From the NCBI GenBank assembly GCA_002339325.1, contig DDKK01000052.1:1-58718 (forward strand): a stretch of DNA of 58,718 nucleotides, in the 5' to 3' direction. Positions 7,635 through 16,218 of the stretch are shown piece by piece. This DNA is from Nitrospiraceae bacterium UBA2600. Its GTDB lineage: Bacteria; Nitrospirota; Thermodesulfovibrionia; Thermodesulfovibrionales; Thermodesulfovibrionaceae. Below the pieces are notes generated by a model. It was not told where the DNA came from, searched no databases, and saw nothing but the letters and a program-made list of their open reading frames with translations. Position 1 is the first letter of the stretch. Every line of letters starts with the position of its first letter. Made by a program: the position numbers and the translations under genes.

Positions 7635-10307
7635 TTATCCTCCTATTTTTCTCAAACTGTTCTTGAGCTCTTCTATAAGTTCATCTTCGGAAAAGAGAGC
7701 TTTGTTTATTATATCTTTTATTCTACCATCAAGTTCTTCTTTTTCTCTCTGGCTTAATTCTTTGTTTGTAAGAGCAATTATTGGCACTTCCCTTAATTCA
7801 GGAGAACTCTTTATAAAATCAATAAAATCAAAGGCACTGCTTAGGGGGTCAGTTATATTTACAATTAGCAAGTCTGGCTTTTTAGTTTTTACAAATTCGA
7901 TGGCTTCTTTACTGTTAAAGGCTGAGTGGACATCATAGTTGCTTTGTCTTAGTATTTCTGATAGGTCTTTATTTGTCTTTTCTTCTCTTTCGAGGAGGAG
8001 AACGCTTTTTATTTTTCTGTAGGACTCTATGTTTCTTATCTTTCTTAAAAGGGCATTGCCATCTAAAGGTTTTACAAAATAATCCGTTGCACCAAGAGAA
8101 AAGGCGAGAGTTTTGTTTTCTATTATTGAAACGATTATTACGGGAATATCCTTAGTTTCTTCATCTTCTTTGAGTTCTTTCAAAACCTGCCAACCATCTT
8201 TTTTCGGCATCATTATGTCAAGGGTTATGGCTACGGGTTTAATCTCCTTTGCTTTTCTAACGGCCTCCTCGCTACTTAGTATTCCTATAACTCTGTAATC
8301 CTTCTCGAGATATTTTTTTATCAAATCTATGGCGTCTGGATTGTCGTCAATGGCTAAGACTATCTTTTCTTTTTCCAATGGTTTTGCTATCTCTGGAATT
8401 AAGGGTTCTTTATGTAAAACAAGGTCTCTAACTACCTCGCATATTTTACAGGCATCTGCTTTCTCAGGATGAGAGCCAATCTTCATTCCCTTGCAATGCG
8501 TTCCTAATACGAGCCAACATCTTTTCTCTGAAGAGCCATATTCAGGGCAGTTTACATGTCCGCACTGTGTGTAATCCCAGCATCTTACCATTTTGCCTTC
8601 ATAGGAAGGTTCTTGTAGAAATACGTCCTTTGGCACTTCGAAATATTTAGCAAGTTCTTCAGCCATTTTCTCTTCTATAACAGGGGTAGGGTTTTCGAAG
8701 ACTTCCTTTTTGAAAGGCAATAGAACATAAAAAGTGCTTCCTTTTCCAACCTCGCTTTCAGCCCAAACCATGCCTTTATGTAAAGCTACCAGCCCTCTGA
8801 CAATGCTCAATCCAAGGCCAGTGCCTTCATATTGCCTTGTAGTAGAAACATCAGCTTGAGCAAATTTGTCAAAAATCTTATCGAGGTCTTCTCTCTTAAT
8901 GCCGATTCCTGTATCTTTCACTGAAATTTCAACAAACTGAGGATTTCCATCGCTATCCATACCTCTTTCTGAAACCTTAGCCTTGATTGATATCCCTCCT
9001 TCATGGGTAAACTTAACGGCATTTGATATGAGATTTATAAGAATCTGCTTGGTTTTGTCCTCATCTACATAGAGTTTTTCTGCTCCTGGTTCAATATCAA
9101 GAGTAAATGTCAGTCCTTTCTTTGCAATTAAAGGTTCAAAGGTGACCATTATTCCGTCAATGAGTTCCTTTAAATCGACTTCCTTTGGTCTTAATTCTAT
9201 TTTGCCCGATTCAATTTTCGATATATCTAAAACATCGTTTATTAGTTGAAGAAGATGTTTTGCATTGGCAGATACCTTTTTAAGAGAAGCTTTCTGGTCT
9301 TCGTCTAGCGGACCGTCGACCTCATCGAGTAATAAATCAGTGTAACCAATTATGGCATTCATAGGAGTTCTAAGCTCATGGGACATATTAGCTATAAAAG
9401 CAGATTTAAGTGTGTCAAGCTCTTTTAGCTGTTTGTTTGCTTTCTGAAGAAGGGCTACAAGTTCATCCCTTTCCTCAAGAAGTCTTGCTCTTCGGGTAAG
9501 TTCTTTTTCAAGCTCCATTTTTGAGCGAGCAACTTCATTTACCATGTAATTGAAAGTTTCTGTGAGAGTTCCTATTTCATCGGAAGGATATTTTTGTATT
9601 GTTGTCATCTCGCCTTTTGCAAACCTGTGTGTTGCGTCAACTAAATTGTTGAGAGGTTTTCTTATAAACCTGCTTACAACGAAATTAGTAACGAAAATTG
9701 CAAGCAGAGAGGCAAAGAAAGTTAAAGCCAGAGACCTGTTTCGCTGGGCTATAACAGTCTTATAGACACCTTCCACATCGGTCTTCATTACTAATGCTCC
9801 TAATACTTTACGTGATTCACCATGGCAGTGATAGCATTCGGGTGCATTATGGATTGGTAATACGGAGATTAGATTTCGCTTGTCTTCTATTTTAAGAATT
9901 GAAGAGATTCTTGTTTGAGAAGTTTCTTTTAAGCTCTCTCCAATCATGTTGAAAAATTTTTCATGTTTTATCAGCTCTGTTATTTGCGAATTCACATACT
10001 CTCTGTTGGTAGAAAAAGAGATTACTCCGTTGAAGTCAGTAAGATAAACCTTTATATTTTTATATTTCTGGCCTATCTCCTCTAAGTCTCTGTGAATAGC
10101 ATCACTGTCTCCAACCGTTAGAGGATGTTTCATAGCTGCATATATCGTATCCATTACCTCATTGTTGCCGTCTTCAACTAATCTCATTCTGTCTCCTACT
10201 CCGAAGTAAATTCTGAAAGTCATTTCAATTATCATGACTAATATTATTATTCCTATGAAGGTAAGCATTAGCTTGTTGCCGATTTTTTGAGTTACAAATT
10301 TAAACAT
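7635..10307 (-). CDS. Haem-binding hybrid sensor histidine kinase with two-CW domain and two receivers
   Basis: An 890-residue protein. TM1 is ~13-33 and TM2 ~193-212, flanking a ~155-residue extracytoplasmic sensor with one c-type haem motif CYHCH (C158, C161, H162). Then come HAMP (~213-265), a coiled linker, HisKA with H310 (NMSHELRTP) and HATPase (~415-535). A cysteine-rich insert follows (C576, C582, C587, C597, C605, C620, C623; CWDYTQC...CW) of two-CW type. Next is a receiver with D697. A second receiver-like domain (~768-890) has N817 at the acceptor position and looks inactive. A haem-PAS/Cache-like redox or gas sensor is likely. It is coupled to the preceding tetrahaem cytochrome gene by TGATG. 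Confidence 0.92.
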   Translation of the reverse strand: MFKFVTQKIGNKLMLTFIGIIILVMIIEMTFRIYFGVGDRMRLVEDGNNEVMDTIYAAMKHPLTVGDSDAIHRDLEEIGQKYKNIKVYLTDFNGVISFSTNREYVNSQITELIKHEKFFNMIGESLKETSQTRISSILKIEDKRNLISVLPIHNAPECYHCHGESRKVLGALVMKTDVEGVYKTVIAQRNRSLALTFFASLLAIFVTNFVVSRFIRKPLNNLVDATHRFAKGEMTTIQKYPSDEIGTLTETFNYMVNEVARSKMELEKELTRRARLLEERDELVALLQKANKQLKELDTLKSAFIANMSHELRTPMNAIIGYTDLLLDEVDGPLDEDQKASLKKVSANAKHLLQLINDVLDISKIESGKIELRPKEVDLKELIDGIMVTFEPLIAKKGLTFTLDIEPGAEKLYVDEDKTKQILINLISNAVKFTHEGGISIKAKVSERGMDSDGNPQFVEISVKDTGIGIKREDLDKIFDKFAQADVSTTRQYEGTGLGLSIVRGLVALHKGMVWAESEVGKGSTFYVLLPFKKEVFENPTPVIEEKMAEELAKYFEVPKDVFLQEPSYEGKMVRCWDYTQCGHVNCPEYGSSEKRCWLVLGTHCKGMKIGSHPEKADACKICEVVRDLVLHKEPLIPEIAKPLEKEKIVLAIDDNPDAIDLIKKYLEKDYRVIGILSSEEAVRKAKEIKPVAITLDIMMPKKDGWQVLKELKEDEETKDIPVIIVSIIENKTLAFSLGATDYFVKPLDGNALLRKIRNIESYRKIKSVLLLEREEKTNKDLSEILRQSNYDVHSAFNSKEAIEFVKTKKPDLLIVNITDPLSSAFDFIDFIKSSPELREVPIIALTNKELSQREKEELDGRIKDIINKALFSEDELIEELKNSLRKIGG

Positions 10308-10744
10308 CAGTGTGCTCCTCCGTAAAGGAGTGGCTTAAATCTAAAGGCTCTTATTCTCTCTTCTGTGTGGCAGGGTTCACATATCTGAAGCGTAAATTTT
10401 CTTTTTATATAGACAGGATTTTTTGTCTCCACATGTTTTTTGCCTGGGCCATGACAGACCTCGCAGCCTGTATCTTTAAGATGGGGAGTTTTCTCTACTG
10501 ATACAAAGCCTCCTTTTTTCCCATATCCTGTAGTATGACAATGATAACAGCCCTTTAACTCTTCTTGAGTAATCTTATTTTTCATTTTTTCAACAGCGAC
10601 AAAGGAACGGGACATTCTTGAATACTTAGTGAAGTTTTCATACTGTTTTTGATGACAGGTTTTACATGCTTCAGTGCCTACATAATCAGAAAAGGTTAAT
10701 GCTGGAAATGAGAGAATAATTAATGCTGTGAAGAGCCATTTCAT
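10307..10744 (-). CDS. Periplasmic tetrahaem c-type cytochrome
   Basis: A 145-residue protein with a signal peptide (MKWLFTALIILSFPALTFS, cleavage near 19-20) and four CxxCH haem-attachment motifs starting at C27, C66, C94 and C122. The spacing and the C-terminal FKPLLYGGAH resemble the cytochrome c554-type family of small multihaem proteins. It should be exported and haem-loaded in the periplasm. Its stop overlaps the start of the sensor kinase (TGATG), and that kinase also carries one c-haem in its sensor. This suggests the cytochrome delivers electrons or a redox state to the kinase (inference). A GATAAT box ends 8 bases before the ATG with no ribosome binding site. Confidence 0.9.
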   Translation of the reverse strand: MKWLFTALIILSFPALTFSDYVGTEACKTCHQKQYENFTKYSRMSRSFVAVEKMKNKITQEELKGCYHCHTTGYGKKGGFVSVEKTPHLKDTGCEVCHGPGKKHVETKNPVYIKRKFTLQICEPCHTEERIRAFRFKPLLYGGAH

Positions 10745-10874
10745 ACTTAAAGATTATCAGAAAAGGCATGATTTGTAAATAGCATAAGAACCTATAAAAA
10801 CCAAATATTTAGTCGTAGGGCTTGAACAGATAAGTAGGGAAAAGAACTTCTTTTATGTTAAAATTTTTAAATAA

Positions 10875-10904
10875 TTCCATTAGTTTTTTCTATTTTCAAT
10901 GGAA
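10875..10904. repeat. Inverted repeat just upstream of acsE
   Basis: TTCCATT (10875-10881) and AATGGAA (10898-10904) are perfect 7-base arms around a T-rich 16-base loop, directly before the acsE ribosome binding region (AAAGGGGG). It lies in the 179-base gap between the divergent cytochrome and acs operons. It could be an operator or a leader hairpin. No clean -35/-10 pair was found in this gap, though TAAAAT at 10859-10864 is a candidate -10. Confidence 0.45.
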
Positions 10905-10923
10905 GAGTTGAAAGGGGGATTAA

Positions 10924-11706
10924 ATGCTTATAATTGGCGAGCGATTAAGTATTATTTCCAAAAAAGTGAGAGAAGCCATACAGAATAAAGATAAAGCTCC
11001 TATTCAGCAGATTGCTGCTGAGCAGTGGAGGGCTGGTGCGCACATGATTGAGGCAAATATAGGACCTGCCGAAGAGGATGGAGAGGCTCTAATGGAGTGG
11101 TTTGTAACTACAATTCAAGAAGCAGTGCCTCTTCCTGTGTCGCTTGATACAACCAATTCCAAAGCAATGGAGGCAGGTCTTAGGGTTCACAACAATCAGT
11201 GGGGAAAACCTCTTGTTAATTCTACCTCTTTAGACCCGGAGAGATTTATAATGCTTGAGCTTGCCGCTAAATATGATACTCCCGTAATTGCTCTCACTGT
11301 TGGCAAAGGAGGACTGCCAAGAGATGCAGAGGAAAGGGTAGAGATAGCATTGAAGCTCATGGAAAAGGCAGCAGAGTATGGAGTTCCAATGGAAAACATA
11401 TATCTTGACCCTCTTGTCATGCAGATATCGGGCTCGCAAAATCAGGCAAAAGAAGTATTGAGAGCAATAAAACTTTTTCAAGAACTTAATGACCCACCAA
11501 TGAAAACAGTTGTAGGGTTGAGCAATCTTTCAAATGGTTGTCCAAGACATTTAAGGCCTCTTTTGAACAGATACTACCTTGCTCTTCTCATGTATGAGGG
11601 ACTTTCAGCGGCAATTGTAAATCCAGAAGAGGTAAGGGAAGCAATAAAAACAATCGATGTAATAACAGGTAAAACGCTTTATGCCCATTCTTATCTTGAG
11701 ATTTAG
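10924..11706 (+). CDS. acsE: Methyltetrahydrofolate:corrinoid/iron-sulfur protein methyltransferase (AcsE)
   Basis: A 260-residue pterin-binding TIM-barrel of the MeTr family. It moves the methyl group of 5-methyl-THF to the cob(I)amide of the corrinoid iron-sulfur protein in the Wood-Ljungdahl pathway. Visible features are IGERLS at the N-terminus, the SLDTTN strand (D75, N78), D162 (YLDPL) and GLSNLSNG with N201. N201 is the position of the Asn that protonates N5 of the substrate in Moorella MeTr. The length equals the family norm (~262). The start has AAAGGGGG about five bases upstream. First gene of acsE-acsD-acsC-acsB, ten bases before acsD. Its product hands the methyl group to AcsC/AcsD. 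Confidence 0.96.
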   Translation: MLIIGERLSIISKKVREAIQNKDKAPIQQIAAEQWRAGAHMIEANIGPAEEDGEALMEWFVTTIQEAVPLPVSLDTTNSKAMEAGLRVHNNQWGKPLVNSTSLDPERFIMLELAAKYDTPVIALTVGKGGLPRDAEERVEIALKLMEKAAEYGVPMENIYLDPLVMQISGSQNQAKEVLRAIKLFQELNDPPMKTVVGLSNLSNGCPRHLRPLLNRYYLALLMYEGLSAAIVNPEEVREAIKTIDVITGKTLYAHSYLEI

Positions 11707-11715
11707 AGGTGTTTG

Positions 11716-12666
11716 ATGGACTTTGTAATACCTAAAGAGACTTATACCGGTAGTATTCCCGAGATTGAATTTGGAAAAGCAAAGACCGTTCGTTTTGCCG
11801 GCGAATCGGCGCTTCCTATGCACTTTTTTGAGGGAGCATTTCCTAATAAACCTCTCATAGCTTTCGAAATTCAAGATGCCCAACCTGATGACTATCCAGA
11901 GGAGCTTTCAAAGGTTTACTCTTCTGTATGGGATGACCCTGTAAGGTGGGCTAAATTTTGTGCATCACTTGGAGCAGAAGCTATTGCTCTTAGACTCATG
12001 AGCAGTCATCCGGACAGTAAAGACTCGAAACCTAATGAGGTTGCCGATATAGTTAAAAAGGTCCTATCCGAGATTGAGCTGCCTTTGATAATTCTTGGAA
12101 GTAATCATACTGAGAAAGATGCTGAAGTTTTGCCAGTTGTTGCTGATGCCTCAAGGGGATATAACTGTATTATAGGAAAGGCTCAAGAGGGAAATTACAA
12201 AACTATTGCTGCTTCTGCAATGGCAGGAGGTCACAGCCTTATTGCCATGTCTGAGCTTGATGTAAATTTAGCAAAACAGCTCAATATTCTGATTACCCAG
12301 ACTGGTTTTCCTAAGGAAAAAATAGTCATAGACCCGATGTGTTCTGCTCTCGGATACGGTTTTGAGTATACCTATTCTGTAATGGAAAGAATCAGAATTG
12401 CTGGGCTTCTTCAGGGAGATGAAATGCTTCGTAGCCCCATGGTTGCAGATGTGGGGTTTTATGTTTGGAAAACCAAAGAAGTTCAGGCAACTCAAAGTGA
12501 TATACCCGAATGGGGCAGCCTTTATGAGAGAGCTGTTATTTGGGAGGCTACAACGGCCTGTTCTTTTCTTTTGAGTGGAGCAGAATTATTAATAATGAGA
12601 CATCCAGGGGCAATAAAAATTACTAAGAAATTTATCGATGACCTATATTCTGAGAGGACTGAATAA
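11716..12666 (+). CDS. acsD: Corrinoid/iron-sulfur protein small (delta) subunit AcsD
   Basis: A ~316-residue TIM-barrel subunit of the corrinoid iron-sulfur protein. With AcsC it cradles the cobamide that accepts a methyl group from AcsE and gives it to acetyl-CoA synthase. Recognisable segments are the N-terminal DFVIPKETYTG, FCASLGAEAIALRLMSSHPD and MSELDVNLAKQLN, and the C-terminal WGSLYERAVIWEATTA with LIMRHPGAI. I chose ATG 11716 over the TTG at 11713 because GAGGTG (11705-11710) is better spaced to the ATG. The stop overlaps the acsC start as TAATG, so the two subunits are translationally coupled. The length is typical. Confidence 0.95.
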   Translation: MDFVIPKETYTGSIPEIEFGKAKTVRFAGESALPMHFFEGAFPNKPLIAFEIQDAQPDDYPEELSKVYSSVWDDPVRWAKFCASLGAEAIALRLMSSHPDSKDSKPNEVADIVKKVLSEIELPLIILGSNHTEKDAEVLPVVADASRGYNCIIGKAQEGNYKTIAASAMAGGHSLIAMSELDVNLAKQLNILITQTGFPKEKIVIDPMCSALGYGFEYTYSVMERIRIAGLLQGDEMLRSPMVADVGFYVWKTKEVQATQSDIPEWGSLYERAVIWEATTACSFLLSGAELLIMRHPGAIKITKKFIDDLYSERTE

Positions 12667-14069
12667 TGGCTATTACGGGAATAGAGATTTTTAAGCTTCT
12701 GCCTAAGACAAACTGCAAAAAGTGCGGTTTTCCTACCTGTCTTGCTTTTGCAATGAAAGTAGCACAGGGTCAGGCAAAAATTGACGATTGTCCTGATGTA
12801 GGAGAGGAAGTAAAGGCAAAATTAAAAGAAGCCTCTACTCCGCCAATCAGAGGTTTTGAATTTGGCACTGACACGGAAAAGATAAAAATTGGAGAGGAGA
12901 CGGTTTTATTTAGGCATGAAAAGAAATTTAACAATCCCGTTGTTTTAGCCTTCGAGATTAAAGATACCGATGAAAACATTGAAGACAAAATAAATCAAGT
13001 CATACAATCACAGATTGAAAGAGTAGGACAGATATTGAAAGTAGATGCTGTATATCTCAGAAACAGTTCCGGTAGTGCGGAAGTGTTTAAAAATGCCATT
13101 AAAACATTAGCAGAAAAGTCACCTCAAATTCCTCTAATATTTGGAATAGAAAACCCCGAAATTGCTTTATCAGCATGCGAGTATTATAGAGGTGGCAGGC
13201 CTATCTTGTATGGTGCAAAAGAGGAGAACCTTCCAGAAATGGCTGAGATTGCAGAGAAATTTAATATTCCTTTGGGCGTATCTGCAAAGGGAGTTGAAAA
13301 GATAATATCTCTTACGGAATCTTTGAAATCCAAAGGGGTTGAAGATTTGATAGTAAACACAGAGCCTTCCACGGCAGGTAAGCTTCTCAAAGACAATACT
13401 GTAATAAGAAGGTCTGCATTAAAGAAAGGCATAAAAGCCTTGGGATACCCTATAATAACCTTTGCTTCCTCCATCATTAACGATAATTATTCTGTCATTC
13501 CGAGGAGCACGAGCGACGAGGAATCTACTGAAAAAAGCTTATACGAGACGATAATAGCTTCTTTAGCAATTTTGAAATATTCATCCATTGTTGTTCTCGA
13601 AAGTATCCCCAAGTGGAAAAATCTTGTCCTTTTTACGCTTAAACAGAATATTTACTCAGACCCTCAGGTGCCTATGCAGGTAAAGCAGGATATTTATAAG
13701 GTTGGCGAACCCGATGAAAACAGTCCTATAATAATAACAACAAATTTCGCACTTACCTACTTTCTCGTAAGAGGAGAGATTGAAAACAGCAAAGTTCCTG
13801 CCTGGCTTGCCATAATGGACTGTGATGGACTGAGTGTCCTGACAGCTTGGGCAGCAGGAAAGTTCTCTGCAAGCAAGATTGCACAGTTCATAAAGGAAAG
13901 CGGAATTGAGCAGAAACTTGCCCACCGTGAACTCATAATTCCCGGCTATGTGGCAATGCTTAAAGGTGCAATAGAAGATAAACTCTCTGGATGGAAAGTA
14001 ATTGTGGGAACAAAAGAAGCGAGTGCTATTCCTGCTTTCTTGAAAAGCTATATGAGGAGCAAGAATTGA
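12666..14069 (+). CDS. acsC: Corrinoid/iron-sulfur protein large (gamma) subunit AcsC
   Basis: A 467-residue subunit. The N-terminal 4Fe-4S domain has C17, C20, C25 and C42 (TNCKKCGFPTC...DDCP), which reductively reactivates the cobamide. A TIM barrel and a C-terminal cobamide-binding domain follow. The protein is about 20 residues longer than usual (~446). The excess is an insertion after ALGYPIITF, residues ~270-290. It contains SVIPRSTSDEES, encoded by a repeat-like element (13492-13525) not expected in the family. Frame and downstream homology are preserved, so the gene is probably functional. The stop overlaps the TTG start of acsB. Confidence 0.95.
   Translation: MAITGIEIFKLLPKTNCKKCGFPTCLAFAMKVAQGQAKIDDCPDVGEEVKAKLKEASTPPIRGFEFGTDTEKIKIGEETVLFRHEKKFNNPVVLAFEIKDTDENIEDKINQVIQSQIERVGQILKVDAVYLRNSSGSAEVFKNAIKTLAEKSPQIPLIFGIENPEIALSACEYYRGGRPILYGAKEENLPEMAEIAEKFNIPLGVSAKGVEKIISLTESLKSKGVEDLIVNTEPSTAGKLLKDNTVIRRSALKKGIKALGYPIITFASSIINDNYSVIPRSTSDEESTEKSLYETIIASLAILKYSSIVVLESIPKWKNLVLFTLKQNIYSDPQVPMQVKQDIYKVGEPDENSPIIITTNFALTYFLVRGEIENSKVPAWLAIMDCDGLSVLTAWAAGKFSASKIAQFIKESGIEQKLAHRELIIPGYVAMLKGAIEDKLSGWKVIVGTKEASAIPAFLKSYMRSKN
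13492..13525 (+). repeat. Interspersed repeat-like element inserted in frame in acsC
   Basis: The 34 bases begin TGTCATTCCGAGGAGCACGA and end GACGAGGAATCT. They have the look of the TGTCATTCCGAG...CGAGGAATCT dispersed repeat seen in non-coding DNA of various bacteria: ATTCC and GGAAT ends around a GAGC/GACGAG core. Here it lies inside acsC and adds S276-S287 without breaking the frame. I found no second clear copy in this window, so repeat status rests on recognition of the consensus. Confidence 0.6.
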
Positions 14070-16207
14070 TAGAGCAATTAGTTGAATTAACAAAAAAGGC
14101 ATCGGAAGAGCTACTGAACAAAACAGAGAAGGTTCTGAAGGATACCCTTGCAGAGAGAGGAGAGGCCTCTCCAGTAGAACTTCCCGATACAGCCTATGGA
14201 TTTCCTCTTATCTATGCCCTTGAAGGAATGAAGATAACCCAAATGGGAGAACTTCATTCATTTTTTAATAGTATAAAAGAAAGGGTTGGCAGTTCCATTG
14301 ACCCATTTAGTTTGGCATTAAATTATCTATATCTTCTCGAGATATATCTTAGTCTGCTAAATTCCGAAGAAAGCAGTTCTGAAGAGCAGAGAGCATATTT
14401 CGGATTTTTGGGAGACACTGTTCAGAGAACTCTCGGTGTTCAGCTTGTTGACGGTAGAATTCCTGCTGTAGCAGTTTTGCTTGGAAATCTCGAATTAGAT
14501 AGACTCATGCCTATAGTCAAGGAGTTACAGGAAAAGCGAATACTCGTTTTCCTTGTTGGCTCCATTGCAGAAGAATTTATTAAAACTGGCGAGAGATACG
14601 GTTTTGAAGCTTACATTGTTCCGGTGGGCGCTGAAATAGAAGAAACCGTTTATGTGATTGACTGGGCAGTAAGAGCATCGCTTATTTTTGGTGGTCAGAC
14701 TGCCGGTGATAGAGATGCGATTATTGAATATGTTAGAAGGAGAATAAATGCATTCGCAATTGCCTTTGGAAGTTTAAATGAAAAGGCTGTAGCAGTTGCA
14801 TTGGGAGCTGCTCTGTTTGCCATTCCTGTAATTTCTGACCAGCCTGTTTCAGAGATTGTAATAGATGATGTAGCTGAGTATCCTCTATTAATTTCAGAGG
14901 CTGACCATACAAAGATAGTAAAAAAAGCCATTGAAATAAGAGGATTAAAGATAGTTGTTGAAAAACCTCCTATTCCCGTGGCTTATGGCCCGGCTTTTGA
15001 AGGAGAAAGAGTTAGAAAAGAGGACACTTTCATAGAATTTGGCGGTCAAAAAACACCAGCTTTTGAATGGGTTAGAATGAAAGATTCCTCTGAAGTAGAA
15101 GATGAGAAAATTGAGATAGTTGGAACGGACTGGTTAAGTCGATATGAAGAGGGTGGCAGAATGCCTCTTGGTATAGTTGTAAATGTGGCAGGTAAAAAAA
15201 TGCAGAAAGACTTTGAGCCGGTAATTGAAAGGCAGATTCATACTTTCATAAACGAAGCAGAAGGCTTGTGGCACATAGGCCAGAGAGATATAAACTGGAT
15301 AAGAATAAGCAAAAGAGCGAAAGAGGCCGGTATCAGACTTGAACATATCGGGATAATCATAATGACCATGACAAAGGCAAGATTTCGAAGCATCGTTGAC
15401 AAAGTTGAGGTTGTTCTGTATGTTGATGAAAAAGATGTCCTTACTCTTCGTGAAGAGGCAAGGGCAGAATACAGGCAGAGAGACCTTCGATTAGCCAAGC
15501 TTACCGATGAAGATGTAGATGAGTTCTATTCATGCCTTCTATGTCAGAGCTTTGCTCCAAAACATGTATGCGTAATAACACCTGAGAGACCTGGTCTATG
15601 TGGTGCATTTACTTGGTTAGATGCTAAAGCAGCCTACGAGATTGAGCCAACAGGTGGGAATCAGCCCGTTCAAAAGGGAAAGTTGATTGACGGCCTTTAC
15701 GGAAGATACAGCGGTGTTGATGAGTATGTGAAAAAGCATTCTGGAGGAGAGGTGGACACAATAAATCTTTATTCAATTATGGAAAATCCAATGACCTCCT
15801 GCGGATGTTTTGAGTGCATCGTAGCGGTTGTGCCTGAAGCAAATGGCGTTATGATAGTCAATCGTGGCTACAGCGGTATGACACCTGTAGGTATGAAGTT
15901 CTCCACCCTCGCAGGAATGATAGGCGGAGGAGTTCAGACTCCGGGGTTTATGGGGGTTGGTGTAAATTATATAGCGTCACGAAAATTTCTCAAAGGCGAT
16001 GGCGGTATTAGGAGAATTGTCTGGATGCCGAAAGAGTTGAAAGAGAGGATTAGAGAGTCTATTCAGAGAAGGGCAGAGGAAGAGGGAATTCAAGACTTTT
16101 TAGACAAGATTGCTGACGAGACAGTCTGTGAGGACATTGAATGTCTTGTTGAATTTTTGGCTCAAGTTGACCATCCAGCCTTGCAGATGGAGCCAATAAT
16201 AAAGTAG
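14066..16207 (+). CDS. acsB: Acetyl-CoA synthase, bacterial full-length type (AcsB)
   Basis: With the TTG start at 14066 the product is 713 residues. It carries GAGGAG six bases upstream and overlaps the acsC stop (TTGA). An in-frame ATG at 13991 would add 25 residues with no family match, so I reject it. All A-cluster ligands are present: C490, C493, C502, C512, C579 and C581 (YSCLLCQ, HVC, LCGA, TSCGCFE), offset by 16 from Moorella AcsB. The enzyme joins CO, the methyl from the corrinoid protein and CoA into acetyl-CoA. The N-terminal domain that docks CODH is kept, unlike archaeal CdhC, so a CODH partner should exist elsewhere. No acsA or cooC lies next to it. Confidence 0.96.
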   Translation: MIEQLVELTKKASEELLNKTEKVLKDTLAERGEASPVELPDTAYGFPLIYALEGMKITQMGELHSFFNSIKERVGSSIDPFSLALNYLYLLEIYLSLLNSEESSSEEQRAYFGFLGDTVQRTLGVQLVDGRIPAVAVLLGNLELDRLMPIVKELQEKRILVFLVGSIAEEFIKTGERYGFEAYIVPVGAEIEETVYVIDWAVRASLIFGGQTAGDRDAIIEYVRRRINAFAIAFGSLNEKAVAVALGAALFAIPVISDQPVSEIVIDDVAEYPLLISEADHTKIVKKAIEIRGLKIVVEKPPIPVAYGPAFEGERVRKEDTFIEFGGQKTPAFEWVRMKDSSEVEDEKIEIVGTDWLSRYEEGGRMPLGIVVNVAGKKMQKDFEPVIERQIHTFINEAEGLWHIGQRDINWIRISKRAKEAGIRLEHIGIIIMTMTKARFRSIVDKVEVVLYVDEKDVLTLREEARAEYRQRDLRLAKLTDEDVDEFYSCLLCQSFAPKHVCVITPERPGLCGAFTWLDAKAAYEIEPTGGNQPVQKGKLIDGLYGRYSGVDEYVKKHSGGEVDTINLYSIMENPMTSCGCFECIVAVVPEANGVMIVNRGYSGMTPVGMKFSTLAGMIGGGVQTPGFMGVGVNYIASRKFLKGDGGIRRIVWMPKELKERIRESIQRRAEEEGIQDFLDKIADETVCEDIECLVEFLAQVDHPALQMEPIIK

Positions 16208-16218
16208 GGCTACTTTTT
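16201..16218. terminator. Small hairpin at the acsB/lytTR convergent ends
   Basis: AAAGTA-GGGC-TACTTT followed by TT can form a 6-bp stem with a 4-base loop. Both stop codons (acsB TAG 16205-16207, the minus-strand gene's TAG at 16210-16212) lie in it. It is short, so weak termination at best. Confidence 0.35.

Noticed and set aside
7510..7938. 142-codon open frame on the plus strand opposite the receiver and kinase genes.
   Set aside because: Low-complexity Ser/Leu-rich translation, no ribosome binding site, antisense to well-supported genes.
13991..14065. An ATG at 13991 gives acsB 25 extra N-terminal residues (MESNCGNKRSECYSCF...).
   Set aside because: The extension lies inside acsC, has no ribosome binding site and no family match; TTG 14066 has GAGGAG and the TTGA overlap.
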